A stretch of 64,000 nt of DNA from Hymenobacter chitinivorans DSM 11115 (lineage in GTDB: Bacteria > Bacteroidota > Bacteroidia > Cytophagales > Hymenobacteraceae), in assembly GCF_002797555.1 (NCBI RefSeq), contig NZ_PGFA01000001.1, positions 1,302,001 to 1,366,000 of the forward strand, in the 5' to 3' direction. Numbering within the stretch: position 1 is the first letter of the stretch; every line of letters begins with the position of its first letter. Positions 8,346-15,582 of the stretch are shown piece by piece. Made by a program: the position numbers and the translations under genes. Below the pieces are notes generated by a model that did not search any database, was not told where the DNA came from, and was given only the letters and a program-made list of their open reading frames with translations.

Positions 8346-9128
8346 ATGCAAAACCGTATCCAACAAGCCTTTGCCAAGAAAGGCCAGAACCTGCTCAACG
8401 TGTACTTCACGGCCGGCTACCCCAAGCTGCACGACACCGTACCCCTGATTGAGGCCCTGACCGAAGCCGGTGCCGACCTCATCGAAATCGGTATGCCCTT
8501 CTCCGACCCGCTGGCCGACGGCCCCGTGATTCAGCAGAGCAGCTCGGTGGCCCTGGCCAACGGCATGAACCTCTACGTGCTGTTTGAGCAGCTCCGGGAA
8601 GTGCGCGCCAAAGTGCCCGACACCCCGCTGCTGCTCATGGGCTATTTGAACCCGATTATGCAGTTCGGCATGGAGAAATTCTGCCAGGCCGCGGCCGAAG
8701 CCGGCGTCGACGGCCTGATTCTGCCCGACCTGCCCCTGGCCGAGTACGAGGAAGAGTACCAGGCTATTTTCAAAAAGTACGGCCTGCAGCCCGTCTTCCT
8801 GATTACGCCCCAGACGGCGCCCGAGCGAATCCGGCACATGGACACGCTGACGGATGCTTTCCTGTATTTGGTGTCGGGCCCCGGCACCACGGGCGGGGCC
8901 AACACCCAGGCTGAGGGCGTGCAGGAAGCTTACTTCGAGCGGATTGCGGGCATGAACCTGCGCAACCCCCGCCTCATCGGCTTCGGCATCGGCAATAAGG
9001 ATTCGTTCCAAAAGGCCGCCGGCCACGCCCACGGCGCCATCATCGGCTCGGCCTTTATTCGGGCCCTGGAAGACGCGCCCGACGCGCCAGCCGCGGCCCG
9101 TCAGTTCGTTGCCTCCATTCTCAACTGA
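8346..9128 (+). CDS. trpA: Tryptophan synthase alpha chain
   Basis: Cleaves indole-3-glycerol phosphate to indole and glyceraldehyde 3-phosphate and channels indole to TrpB (260 aa). Visible: YFTAGYP, catalytic Glu in LIEIGMPFSDPLADGP (E near residue 49, D near 60), LILPDLPLAEYEE, LVSGPGTTGG, and the phosphate site GFGIGNKDSF ... GAIIGSAFIRAL. Start ATG 8346 directly follows the family B palindrome. Normal length. Confidence 0.96.
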   Translation: MQNRIQQAFAKKGQNLLNVYFTAGYPKLHDTVPLIEALTEAGADLIEIGMPFSDPLADGPVIQQSSSVALANGMNLYVLFEQLREVRAKVPDTPLLLMGYLNPIMQFGMEKFCQAAAEAGVDGLILPDLPLAEYEEEYQAIFKKYGLQPVFLITPQTAPERIRHMDTLTDAFLYLVSGPGTTGGANTQAEGVQEAYFERIAGMNLRNPRLIGFGIGNKDSFQKAAGHAHGAIIGSAFIRALEDAPDAPAAARQFVASILN

Positions 9129-9154
9129 TTTTTTCTTCGCCTGTATTTTTTCGT

Positions 9155-9312
9155 CTGTCATCCTGAGCTTGCCAAGGACCTTCCTTCGATAAGTGACAAA
9201 AGCTTATTCAACGTGACCAGGCTCTCTGTTGCCCTGCGCAAAGGCCTTCCTCATAGTGAATCAACTTCAGTGGGATAGATGAGGAAGGTCCTTCGCAAGC
9301 TCAGGATGACAG
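9155..9312. repeat. Palindromic spacer element, family B (trpA-aroF)
   Basis: 31-nt arms with one mismatch (9155-9185 with 9282-9312), loop about 96 nt unrelated to the loop of the copy at 8233. It occupies the trpA-aroF spacer. Confidence 0.88.
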
Positions 9313-9333
9313 CATAGAAATAACCCCGCCCCC

Positions 9334-10347
9334 ATGATAATTCAACTCGAAAAGAACATTTCGGCCGAACAGAAAGCCGACATCATTGCCCACGTCAAGG
9401 ACGCCAAGTTCAAAGTCACGGAAGTGGATACCCAGCGCGCCAGCTACCTGGTGGGTACCGGCAAGGCCGAAGTGGACCTGCGCACCCTGGGCCAGCTGCC
9501 CGGTATTCTGGACATTCACCGCGTCTCGGACGAGTACAAGCTGGTGAGCCGCAAGTGGCGGGTGCGCCCCACCGTGCTCGACCTCGGCGACGGAGTCCGC
9601 ATCGGGGAAGGCTCGTTGAGTATTGCCGCCGGCCCGTGCAGCATCGAGAGTGAGGCCCAGATGGAGAAAATCATGCAGCACCTCGTCGACAACGATGTGC
9701 GCCTGATGCGCGGGGGCGTGTTTAAGCCCCGCTCGTCGCCTTACTCGTTCCGCGGCCTGGGCATGGATGGTCTCAAGCTGTTTCACCAAATGGCCCGGGC
9801 CCGCGGCATCAAAATCGTGACGGAGGTCATGCAGGTGTCGCAGGTGGAGGAAATGCACGACTACGTGGACGTGTTCCAGGTGGGGGCCCGCAACACCCAG
9901 AACTTCAATCTACTCGATGCCCTGGGCGGCGTCGATAAGCCGGTGCTCATCAAGCGCGGCATTTCGGGCACGATTGAGGAACTGCTATCCTCGGCCGAAT
10001 ACGTGTTTTCGGGTGGCAACGAGAAACTGATTCTTTGCGAGCGGGGCATCCGGACCTTCGAAACGGCCTCGCGCAACACTCTGGATTTGAACGCCGTGCC
10101 CATTCTGAAGGAGAAAACCCACCTGCCGGTGGTAGTCGACCCCTCGCACGGTATCGGTATCCGGGACTACGTGCCCACCATGGCCCTGGCCGGCGTAATG
10201 GCCGGCGCCGACGGCATTCTCTACGAAGCCCACGAGAAGCCCGAAGAAGCCGCCTCCGACGGCGCCCAGACCCTGAACTTCCAGGAGTCGGAGCGTCTGA
10301 TCCGCAACCTGCGCAAAGTTTACGCCCTGCGCCAGGAGCTGGAGTAA
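9334..10347 (+). CDS. aroF: DAHP synthase, type I-beta
   Basis: 3-deoxy-7-phosphoheptulonate synthase (337 aa), first step of the shikimate pathway (PEP + erythrose 4-phosphate). Residues 1-65 form a ferredoxin-like regulatory domain as in Thermotoga-type I-beta enzymes; the barrel follows with GPCSIES, MRGGVFKPRSSPYSF, VFQVGARNTQNF, LIKRGISG, LCERGIRTFE and the metal-site DPSHGIG. No chorismate mutase domain is fused. Placed as the last gene behind trpA, it would tie entry into the aromatic pathway to tryptophan demand. Confidence 0.93.
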   Translation: MIIQLEKNISAEQKADIIAHVKDAKFKVTEVDTQRASYLVGTGKAEVDLRTLGQLPGILDIHRVSDEYKLVSRKWRVRPTVLDLGDGVRIGEGSLSIAAGPCSIESEAQMEKIMQHLVDNDVRLMRGGVFKPRSSPYSFRGLGMDGLKLFHQMARARGIKIVTEVMQVSQVEEMHDYVDVFQVGARNTQNFNLLDALGGVDKPVLIKRGISGTIEELLSSAEYVFSGGNEKLILCERGIRTFETASRNTLDLNAVPILKEKTHLPVVVDPSHGIGIRDYVPTMALAGVMAGADGILYEAHEKPEEAASDGAQTLNFQESERLIRNLRKVYALRQELE

Positions 10348-10351
10348 TTTA

Positions 10352-10514
10352 GTTGTCAGTTGTCAGTTGGCAGTTGTTAGTTGTCAGGAGGGGCGCATAT
10401 TTTTTGCGCCCTTCTTTCTTATGCCTGATGAATTGGAGCAACTAGAGCCGCTACCTTTAGTACGCGGCTCTCTTGCTTTCTAACAACTGACAACCAACAA
10501 CTAATAACTAACCA
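10352..10514. repeat. Word-repeat palindrome, family F, with trp-operon terminator
   Basis: Left arm built of repeated GTTGTCAGTT words (10352-10385), right arm of the complementary words (about 10480-10514). Inside the loop is a separate hairpin GGGCGCA/TGCGCCC (10391-10397 with 10405-10411) followed by a T-rich run, which probably ends the trp-aroF transcript. Another family F copy lies at 18965-19050. Confidence 0.75.
10389..10420 (+). terminator. Probable trp-aroF terminator
   Basis: 7-bp GC stem (10391-10397 with 10405-10411) and TTCTTTCTT tail, 42 nt after the aroF stop codon. Confidence 0.6.
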
Positions 10515-10516
10515 CC

Positions 10517-11827
10517 ATGCCCTTCACCTTCAGCGTCTACAGCGGCTTGCTGCTGCCGTTCTTCGTGCAGGGCGTGGTGGTGAGCGGGGTGCTGCTGGGG
10601 CGGAGCCGGCGCCTCGGCACGGCCGCTGACGCCTGGCTGGCGTTGCTACTGGTGCTGCACACGCTACGGCTGGCCCAGTGGATGCTGGGCTTCGCGGGCT
10701 GGTACGACTCGCACGACGCGTTTTCGACCTTCATGTTCTACTTTCCGTTCAGCAACTGGCTGGCGGTGGGGCCCGCGCTGTACTTTTATTTCCGTAGCCT
10801 GACCAACCAGGAGTTTCGGTTTGAGCAGCGGCATTGGTGGCATTTCGCGCCGGTGCTGCTGTTGCTGGCCGGGCACCTGGTTGTTTTTTTGTACGACGTA
10901 GCCTGGTGGTATGGCCTGCGCGGCCAGCCCTTGCCGGCGCACTTCGGCACCAAGGGTCCGTGGGCGGCCGCGCTGGACCAGCTGCCGCTGCACTACGTCG
11001 TGGACGTGGCCAGCTACCTGTCCATCGGAATCTACGCTGGGCGCACCCTGCGCGAATACCGCGCCTATGCCCGCTACCTCAACGACAACTTCTCCGATAC
11101 CGACCAAATTCGGTTTCGGTGGCTGCGCAATGTGCTGGTGGCCGTGCTCATCGGCACGGGCGTCACGCTGGGGTTTGGGGTGATTAACAGCTTCGTAACC
11201 CCGCTCAGCTACTACCAGGCCTGGTACGATTATCTGTTTACCGGCCTGCTGATTTACTACCTGAGCATTGCCGGCCTGCTCACCGGCCACCAGCTGGCCG
11301 GACTGCGCTTTCAGCCCACCACCGAAAGTCTGGCCCCGGAGCCCGAACCCGACTCCGAGCCTGACACGCTTTATGAGCCGGAGCTGGTGCCGGAACCCGA
11401 GTTACCCATTCTGGCTGGAGCCGCGCCCGAGCCGGCAGTTTCCGCTGCTATGGCCGCCCAGACACCCGCCGCGCCAGAGGCCGAGGCTGAGCTCACGCGC
11501 TGGACTGCCCGCCTGCTCACGCACATGCAAACGGCCCGGCCCTACCTAGCCCCCGAGCTGACGCTGGGTGAGCTGGCCGCCCAGCTGCGCACCAATACCT
11601 CCTGGTTGTCGCGGGTTATTAACACGGGCTGCGGGCAGAATTTCAACGACTTCATCAACGAGTACCGGGTGCGCGAAGCCGAAGTCCGGCTGCAGAACCC
11701 GCGCTTCCGGCACTACACGCTGCTGGCCGTAGCCCTAGATGCCGGGTTCAACTCGAAGTCGACTTTCAACCGGGTTTTCAAAAAGCTGCGCGGCACTACC
11801 CCCGGCGAAGTACCCCGGCCGAAGTAG
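10517..11827 (+). CDS. Membrane-anchored AraC-family regulator
   Basis: 436-aa protein with seven predicted transmembrane segments in residues 1-265 (for example FVQGVVVSGVLL, AWLALLLVLHTL, VLLLLAGHLVVFLY, LLIYYLSIAGLL), an acidic Pro/Glu-rich linker about 275-330 (repeated PEPE/SEPD words), and a C-terminal AraC-type double HTH about 340-436 (LTLGELAAQLRTNTSWLSRVIN ... VALDAGFNSKSTFNRVFKKLRGTTP). This 7TM-HTH architecture is common in Bacteroidota and is thought to pass a membrane signal straight to DNA. It lies alone between the trp operon and a secreted-protein pair. Ligand and targets unknown. Confidence 0.85.
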   Translation: MPFTFSVYSGLLLPFFVQGVVVSGVLLGRSRRLGTAADAWLALLLVLHTLRLAQWMLGFAGWYDSHDAFSTFMFYFPFSNWLAVGPALYFYFRSLTNQEFRFEQRHWWHFAPVLLLLAGHLVVFLYDVAWWYGLRGQPLPAHFGTKGPWAAALDQLPLHYVVDVASYLSIGIYAGRTLREYRAYARYLNDNFSDTDQIRFRWLRNVLVAVLIGTGVTLGFGVINSFVTPLSYYQAWYDYLFTGLLIYYLSIAGLLTGHQLAGLRFQPTTESLAPEPEPDSEPDTLYEPELVPEPELPILAGAAPEPAVSAAMAAQTPAAPEAEAELTRWTARLLTHMQTARPYLAPELTLGELAAQLRTNTSWLSRVINTGCGQNFNDFINEYRVREAEVRLQNPRFRHYTLLAVALDAGFNSKSTFNRVFKKLRGTTPGEVPRPK

Positions 11828-11939
11828 GAGGGAGGTAGTAGCAAACTATACATTGGGACGTCCCAGGCCGTAAATCGGGGCGTTTGGGGCTGCCCGGGGG
11901 CGTTGCTTTGGAACATCGTTTCACTTCAACCCCATTCCT

Positions 11940-12329
11940 ATGCGTTACTACTCTATCCTGCGGCCTGTGTCGGCGCTGGCCTTGCTGCTCACGCTCAGCG
12001 GCACTTTCACCCTCTGCCAAGCCAGCCTCAACTCCGACCTGTTCATCGAGCCCGGCAAGCAATTCGCCCTGGGTGGCGGGCAGCCCGGCGCTTTTAAAGT
12101 AACGGCCCGCAACGTAGGCAACGTGGCCGTCGAGTTCAAGGAACGGCCTCGCAACGGCGGTATTTTCGGCCGGACTACCCTGCAGCCGGGGCAGACGGCT
12201 ACGCTGCGCTACCTAGCTGGCTCCACGGCCGTGCTGCTCAACGGCTCGGGCCAGACCGCCAACGTGCGGCTGCGCATTACCGGCGACACGAATCTGCGCA
12301 TGGACTATGAGCCCACCGGTCAACAGTAA
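11940..12329 (+). CDS. Secreted hypothetical protein (beta-rich)
   Basis: 129 aa. Signal peptide about 1-29 (SALALLLTLSGTFTLCQA), then about 100 residues with alternating hydrophobic and polar residues and many Gly/Thr, suggesting a small beta-sandwich (FKVTARNVGNVAVEF, TATLRYLAGSTAVLL). No family recognised. It is followed after about 20 nt by the DoxX fusion gene, so they are probably co-transcribed. A Cys near the signal cleavage site (LCQA) is not a good lipobox. Confidence 0.7.
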   Translation: MRYYSILRPVSALALLLTLSGTFTLCQASLNSDLFIEPGKQFALGGGQPGAFKVTARNVGNVAVEFKERPRNGGIFGRTTLQPGQTATLRYLAGSTAVLLNGSGQTANVRLRITGDTNLRMDYEPTGQQ

Positions 12330-12348
12330 CCGGCCCATGTTTCTGAAT

Positions 12349-13368
12349 ATGAAAAAGGTACTGTTTGGCGCTGCGGCCCTGCCCACGCGCGCCGCCGACG
12401 TTGCTTGGCTGCTGTTTCGCCTGCACCTGGGCTTGTCTATTGCCCTTGGCGCCGGCTGGTCGAAGCTAGTGGGGCTGTACACGGCCACGGAAGCGGCCAA
12501 GCTTACCGGTACCGCCGGGGCGGCCCCCGACTGGTTTGTGCAGCAAGTGGCCGGATTGGGCTTCACGTTTCCCTCGCCCTACCTCTGGGCCACGCTGGCG
12601 GTATGGGGCGAATTTGGGGGCGGCCTGCTGTTGGCCTTGGGTTTACTCACCCGACTGAATGCCTTGCAGCTGGCGTTTCAGTTTTTTGTGGTGGCTTTCC
12701 TCTGGTACGAGAAGCCCGAGCCCGTGCTGGGTATGTATTATCAGCAGCTGTTGTTCTGGGCCTTTGTGCTGGCTGCGGCTCTGGGCGGGGGCCGCTACTC
12801 CCTGGACTATTGGCTGACCCGCCCTGCCCGGACTACTCCAGCATGGCGCCCCGCAGCCACTGTGGCGCTTCTTGCCGGACTCTTTCTAGCCGCCGCAACC
12901 CCGGTACAGGCCCAAAACCCACCGGAACCGGTAACCTGGCCGCAACTGCAGCTGTTGGCCCAGCCCTGGAGTGGGACGCTCACCTACCTCGATTACCGCT
13001 CCCAGCAGTCCGTCACGCTCCCCACGAAGCTGAGCGGCCGGCAGTCGGGGGCCCGGCAGCTGACGCTGGCTTTCACCTATGAGGAACCCAACGGCCAGCA
13101 GGTCTCGGGCGCAGATACGCTGGAGCTGTCGGCTGATGGGCAGACCGTGACCTGGGATGGAGTAGCGTTGCGGGTTCGGCAAAATACGGTGCTCCCCGAC
13201 CAGAGCCGGCAATTGGTACTAGAAGGTGAGGGGCAAGACAACGGGAAAAGCTGTCTGATTCGTAAGACTCTACAGCTTATGGCCAGGCAAGTGTCTGTCA
13301 AAAAAGAAATTAGCTATGGGCCTGGTTATGCCTTTATAACCAGGAATACCTACTTGTTCAGCAAATAA
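12349..13368 (+). CDS. DoxX-family membrane protein fused to a periplasmic beta-rich domain
   Basis: 339 aa from ATG 12349 (in-frame ATGs at 12307 and 12337 are possible; the first overlaps the upstream gene). Residues about 10-165 form a four-helix DoxX-type membrane domain (LGLSIALGAGWSKLVGL, FGGGLLLALGLLTRL, LQLAFQFFVVAFLWY, LLFWAFVLAAALGGGRYSLD). A second hydrophobic segment about 178-195 ending ATPVQAQ looks exactly like a signal peptide and starts a roughly 145-residue beta-rich, Gln-rich tail (LTLAFTYEEPNGQQ). The tail family is not recognised. Either a real fusion, with the tail outside the membrane, or two former genes now joined. Confidence 0.75.
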   Translation: MKKVLFGAAALPTRAADVAWLLFRLHLGLSIALGAGWSKLVGLYTATEAAKLTGTAGAAPDWFVQQVAGLGFTFPSPYLWATLAVWGEFGGGLLLALGLLTRLNALQLAFQFFVVAFLWYEKPEPVLGMYYQQLLFWAFVLAAALGGGRYSLDYWLTRPARTTPAWRPAATVALLAGLFLAAATPVQAQNPPEPVTWPQLQLLAQPWSGTLTYLDYRSQQSVTLPTKLSGRQSGARQLTLAFTYEEPNGQQVSGADTLELSADGQTVTWDGVALRVRQNTVLPDQSRQLVLEGEGQDNGKSCLIRKTLQLMARQVSVKKEISYGPGYAFITRNTYLFSK

Positions 13369-13599
13369 AGCTTCGGTTTCTGCCGGAAGGCCATTATCCG
13401 GCAAGAGAGTCTGTTTGTGGATAAGTATACCTTGAATTTTACGGTATAAAAGGATAAGAACGTATGTAAGTATGATTATAGGCCTTTCGAAATAGGGGGT
13501 GTAGTTGTAATTATAGTTGAGTTATTGAGAAATGACTTAAAAAAATATAGCCCTTAGGTACACAAGTTGTTTTTATTCTTCTATATATTTGCATTCAGT
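13369..13599 (+). promoter_or_regulatory. AT-rich spacer and phhA-leader promoter
   Basis: About 230 nt without a gene, clearly more AT-rich than its surroundings. At 13584-13591 TATATTTG matches the TAnnTTTG consensus; a TTG at 13567-13569 is rather close. Transcription would start near 13596-13598, almost at the leader ATG (13600). Confidence 0.6.
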
Positions 13600-13686
13600 A
13601 TGATGAACCAAACCGCGAAATGCTTCTGCCTAAATATTCGTCCCGTGGTGGACGGAGTCGGGCCATTTTGCCGGAACGGAAGCTAG
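13600..13686 (+). CDS. Putative leader peptide of phenylalanine hydroxylase gene (28 aa)
   Basis: ATG-ATG start at 13600/13603, 28 codons, TAG at 13684-13686. Contains C-F-C at residues 8-10 and a second Phe at 23; no Tyr or Trp. The segment CGGAGTCGGGC (13653-13663) inside the frame is the exact complement of 13722-13732, the left arm of the downstream terminator, so a ribosome stalled near the CFC codons (13621-13629) would let the antiterminator form, whereas one reaching the stop would cover it. This is attenuator logic seen in the sequence; the regulating signal is inference. Confidence 0.6.
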   Translation: MMNQTAKCFCLNIRPVVDGVGPFCRNGS

Positions 13687-13721
13687 AAGCTCATGCTACT
13701 AACCCTCTGAAAATCGCAAAA

Positions 13722-13754
13722 GCCCGACTCCGCCCCAGGAGCCGGGCTTTTTTT
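13722..13754 (+). terminator. Attenuator terminator before phenylalanine hydroxylase
   Basis: GCCCGACTCC/GGAGCCGGGC (13722-13731 with 13738-13747), one A-C mismatch, 6-nt loop, seven T. The first possible start codon of the downstream gene (13755) abuts the T-run. Confidence 0.8.
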
Positions 13755-14498
13755 ATGCCTCTCGTCATGGTAACTCAGCACTACGACCAGTACACTGCCC
13801 AGGACCACTTGGTTTGGAAGGTTTTGTTTGACCGCCAAACGGCCTTGCTGCACAAACGCGCCGCCACGGTATTTGAGCAGGGCCTCACCAAGGCCGGTTT
13901 GCACCGCCAGGCTCTGCCGCGCTTCGAGGAAGTCAGCAAGCGGCTGCAGAAAGCCACCGGTTGGCAGCTGGAGCCCGTCACCGGCATGCTCGACGACGCT
14001 ACTTTCTTCGGGTTGCTGGCCGAGCGCAAGTTCCCGGCCACGGTCTGGATTCGGTCCATGGCCCAGTTTGACTTCGTGCAGGAGCCCGACCTGTTCCACG
14101 GCGTCTTCGGCCACGTGCCGCTGCTGATGGATCAGGCCTTCGCCGATTTTCTGCACTTTTTGGGCCGGGTAGCCGCCCAGCACCTGCACGATGCCCCGGC
14201 CCTGCAGCGTCTGGAGCGCCTCTACGGCTTCACGGTGCAGTTTGGGCTGGTACAGGAAGACGGCGCCACCCGCATGTACGGCGCCGGTTTGCTGTCCTCG
14301 TCGGGCGAAATCCACCATTGCATTGCCGATGAGGGCAACCGTCAGCCCTTCGACCTGGCCACGGTGCTGCACACGCCCTACAGCGAGGCCCAGCTTCAGG
14401 ACCACTACTTCGTGCTCAACGGCTGGGAACAACTCACTGAAAGCGTGGCCGAACTGGCCGCCATTTTGTCGAGCGGCTGGGAACTGCAGCCGGTGTGA
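13755..14498 (+). CDS. phhA: Phenylalanine 4-hydroxylase homologue (iron ligand Glu replaced by Gln)
   Basis: Aromatic amino acid hydroxylase family, 247 aa (ATG 13767 would give 243). Known members hydroxylate Phe to Tyr with Fe(II), O2 and tetrahydropterin. Visible: the metal histidines in PDLFHGVFGHVP (His115, His120), and RMYGAGLLSSSGE. In characterised enzymes the third ligand is the Glu of (W/Y)FTVEFGL; here the segment reads GFTVQFGL, with Gln162 in that place (codon CAG 14238-14240) and Gly in place of the preceding Trp. Activity is therefore uncertain. The gene follows a leader peptide and terminator, and converges on the hydrolase gene downstream. Confidence 0.88.
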   Translation: MPLVMVTQHYDQYTAQDHLVWKVLFDRQTALLHKRAATVFEQGLTKAGLHRQALPRFEEVSKRLQKATGWQLEPVTGMLDDATFFGLLAERKFPATVWIRSMAQFDFVQEPDLFHGVFGHVPLLMDQAFADFLHFLGRVAAQHLHDAPALQRLERLYGFTVQFGLVQEDGATRMYGAGLLSSSGEIHHCIADEGNRQPFDLATVLHTPYSEAQLQDHYFVLNGWEQLTESVAELAAILSSGWELQPV

Positions 14499-14520
14499 AG
14501 GACCCCACGTGCAGCGTAAG

Positions 14521-14570
14521 CTCGACGACAGAAAAGCCACTCCCCGGGGAGTGGCTTTTCTGTTGTCGAG
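14521..14570. terminator. Bidirectional terminator, 25-bp stem
   Basis: Almost perfect 50-nt palindrome (one mismatch) with core AAAAGCCACTCCCCGGGGAG; A-tract and T-tract on both sides. Lies between convergent phhA and the dienelactone hydrolase gene, so it can stop both. Confidence 0.9.
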
Positions 14571-14586
14571 CCTAGTGAAGATCTGC

Positions 14587-15468
14587 TTAGCCTTTCAGCT
14601 TGAAGTTCTTGCGCAGGTATTCCAGGGCCGCGGCATGGGCGTCGGCCGAATACTTCTGGCTGTATTTGGGGTTCGAAGGGTTGGCAAAGGCGTGGTCGGC
14701 ATCGTAGCTTTTGATGGTCACCTTCTTCTTAGCAGCGGCCATGTCTTTCTGGAACTGGGCCACCACTTCGGGGTTAATCCACTTGTCCTGGCTAGCGAAG
14801 ATGCCCAGCACGTCGGTGTTCAGCGTCTTGAGCTTGGCCACGTCCTTTTCGGGCATGCCGTAGTACATCACGCAGCCCACGGCCTTGGGGCCGGCCAGCA
14901 AAGCCGTCTGCAACGACCAGCCGCCGCCGAAGCACCAGCCGATGGACGAAACCTTGGCATTGGGACCAGCATACAGCAGTGCCCCTTTGATAATGGCTTC
15001 GGCCCGTTCAGTTTTCACGGCCTGCATCAGCTTGCCGGCCTCGTCGGCGGTAGTGGCTACCTGCCCGTCGTAGAGGTCGAGGGCAATGACGTTGACGCCC
15101 TTCAGCTCATTGGCGTAGGTGGCGGCTTCCTTCTTGATGTAGTCGTTGAGGCCCCACCACTCGTGAATCACGAACAGGTACTTGTCGGAGCGCACGTTGC
15201 TCTTAATTTCAAAAGCCTTGGCCGTCTGGCCGTCGGTGGTCTTGAACTCAATCATTTCGCCCTGGCCCTCGTAGGCGTAAGGGAGAGGTGCGTCGTGGCC
15301 GCCGCTGAAGTCTTCGTTGGTAGCCAGCATGGCAAAGGCTTCGGTGGCATTGGCGCCGGCCGAAGGGCGAGAGCAGCACGTGAGCTTGGCCGGGCTGGGG
15401 CTTACCTGGGCCGAAGCCACGGAAACCACGCTGAGCAAGGCAGCGCACAGAGTCCATAATTTTTTCAT
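14587..15468 (-). CDS. Dienelactone hydrolase family protein, secreted
   Basis: 293 aa. Signal peptide about 1-20 (LWTLCAALLSVVSVASAQ), so periplasmic or exported. The alpha/beta-hydrolase core shows the Cys nucleophile in SIGWCFGGGWS, Asp in FASQDKWI and His in SYDADHAFANP, the Cys-Asp-His triad of dienelactone hydrolases. The segment VIHEWWGLNDYIK is also typical. The natural substrate is unknown; many genomes carry exported paralogues outside chloroaromatic pathways. Monocistronic, read towards phhA. Confidence 0.9.
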   Translation of the reverse strand: MKKLWTLCAALLSVVSVASAQVSPSPAKLTCCSRPSAGANATEAFAMLATNEDFSGGHDAPLPYAYEGQGEMIEFKTTDGQTAKAFEIKSNVRSDKYLFVIHEWWGLNDYIKKEAATYANELKGVNVIALDLYDGQVATTADEAGKLMQAVKTERAEAIIKGALLYAGPNAKVSSIGWCFGGGWSLQTALLAGPKAVGCVMYYGMPEKDVAKLKTLNTDVLGIFASQDKWINPEVVAQFQKDMAAAKKKVTIKSYDADHAFANPSNPKYSQKYSADAHAAALEYLRKNFKLKG

Positions 15469-15504
15469 GGAGCAGAACGGTAGGGGAAGTGTGGAGGATA
15501 AAAA

Positions 15505-15541
15505 AGTGGCTTTTCAGAACAACGAAGCGCGAAAAGCCACT
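15505..15541 (-). terminator. Terminator of the SDR-photolyase-TetR-AarF gene set
   Basis: 11-bp stem (15505-15515 with 15531-15541, AGTGGCTTTTC/GAAAAGCCACT) and, on the minus strand, a run of six T. Lies 42 nt after the AarF kinase stop. Confidence 0.75.
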
Positions 15542-15582
15542 GTGGAAGCTAAGAACTGCCGGGCTGGAAAATGGTTTTCAGC

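Noticed and set aside
13620..13754. In-frame N-terminal extension of the phenylalanine hydroxylase gene back to ATG 13620
   Set aside because: The extension runs through the terminator and leader pairing region and is not family-like; ATG 13755 or 13767 fits better.
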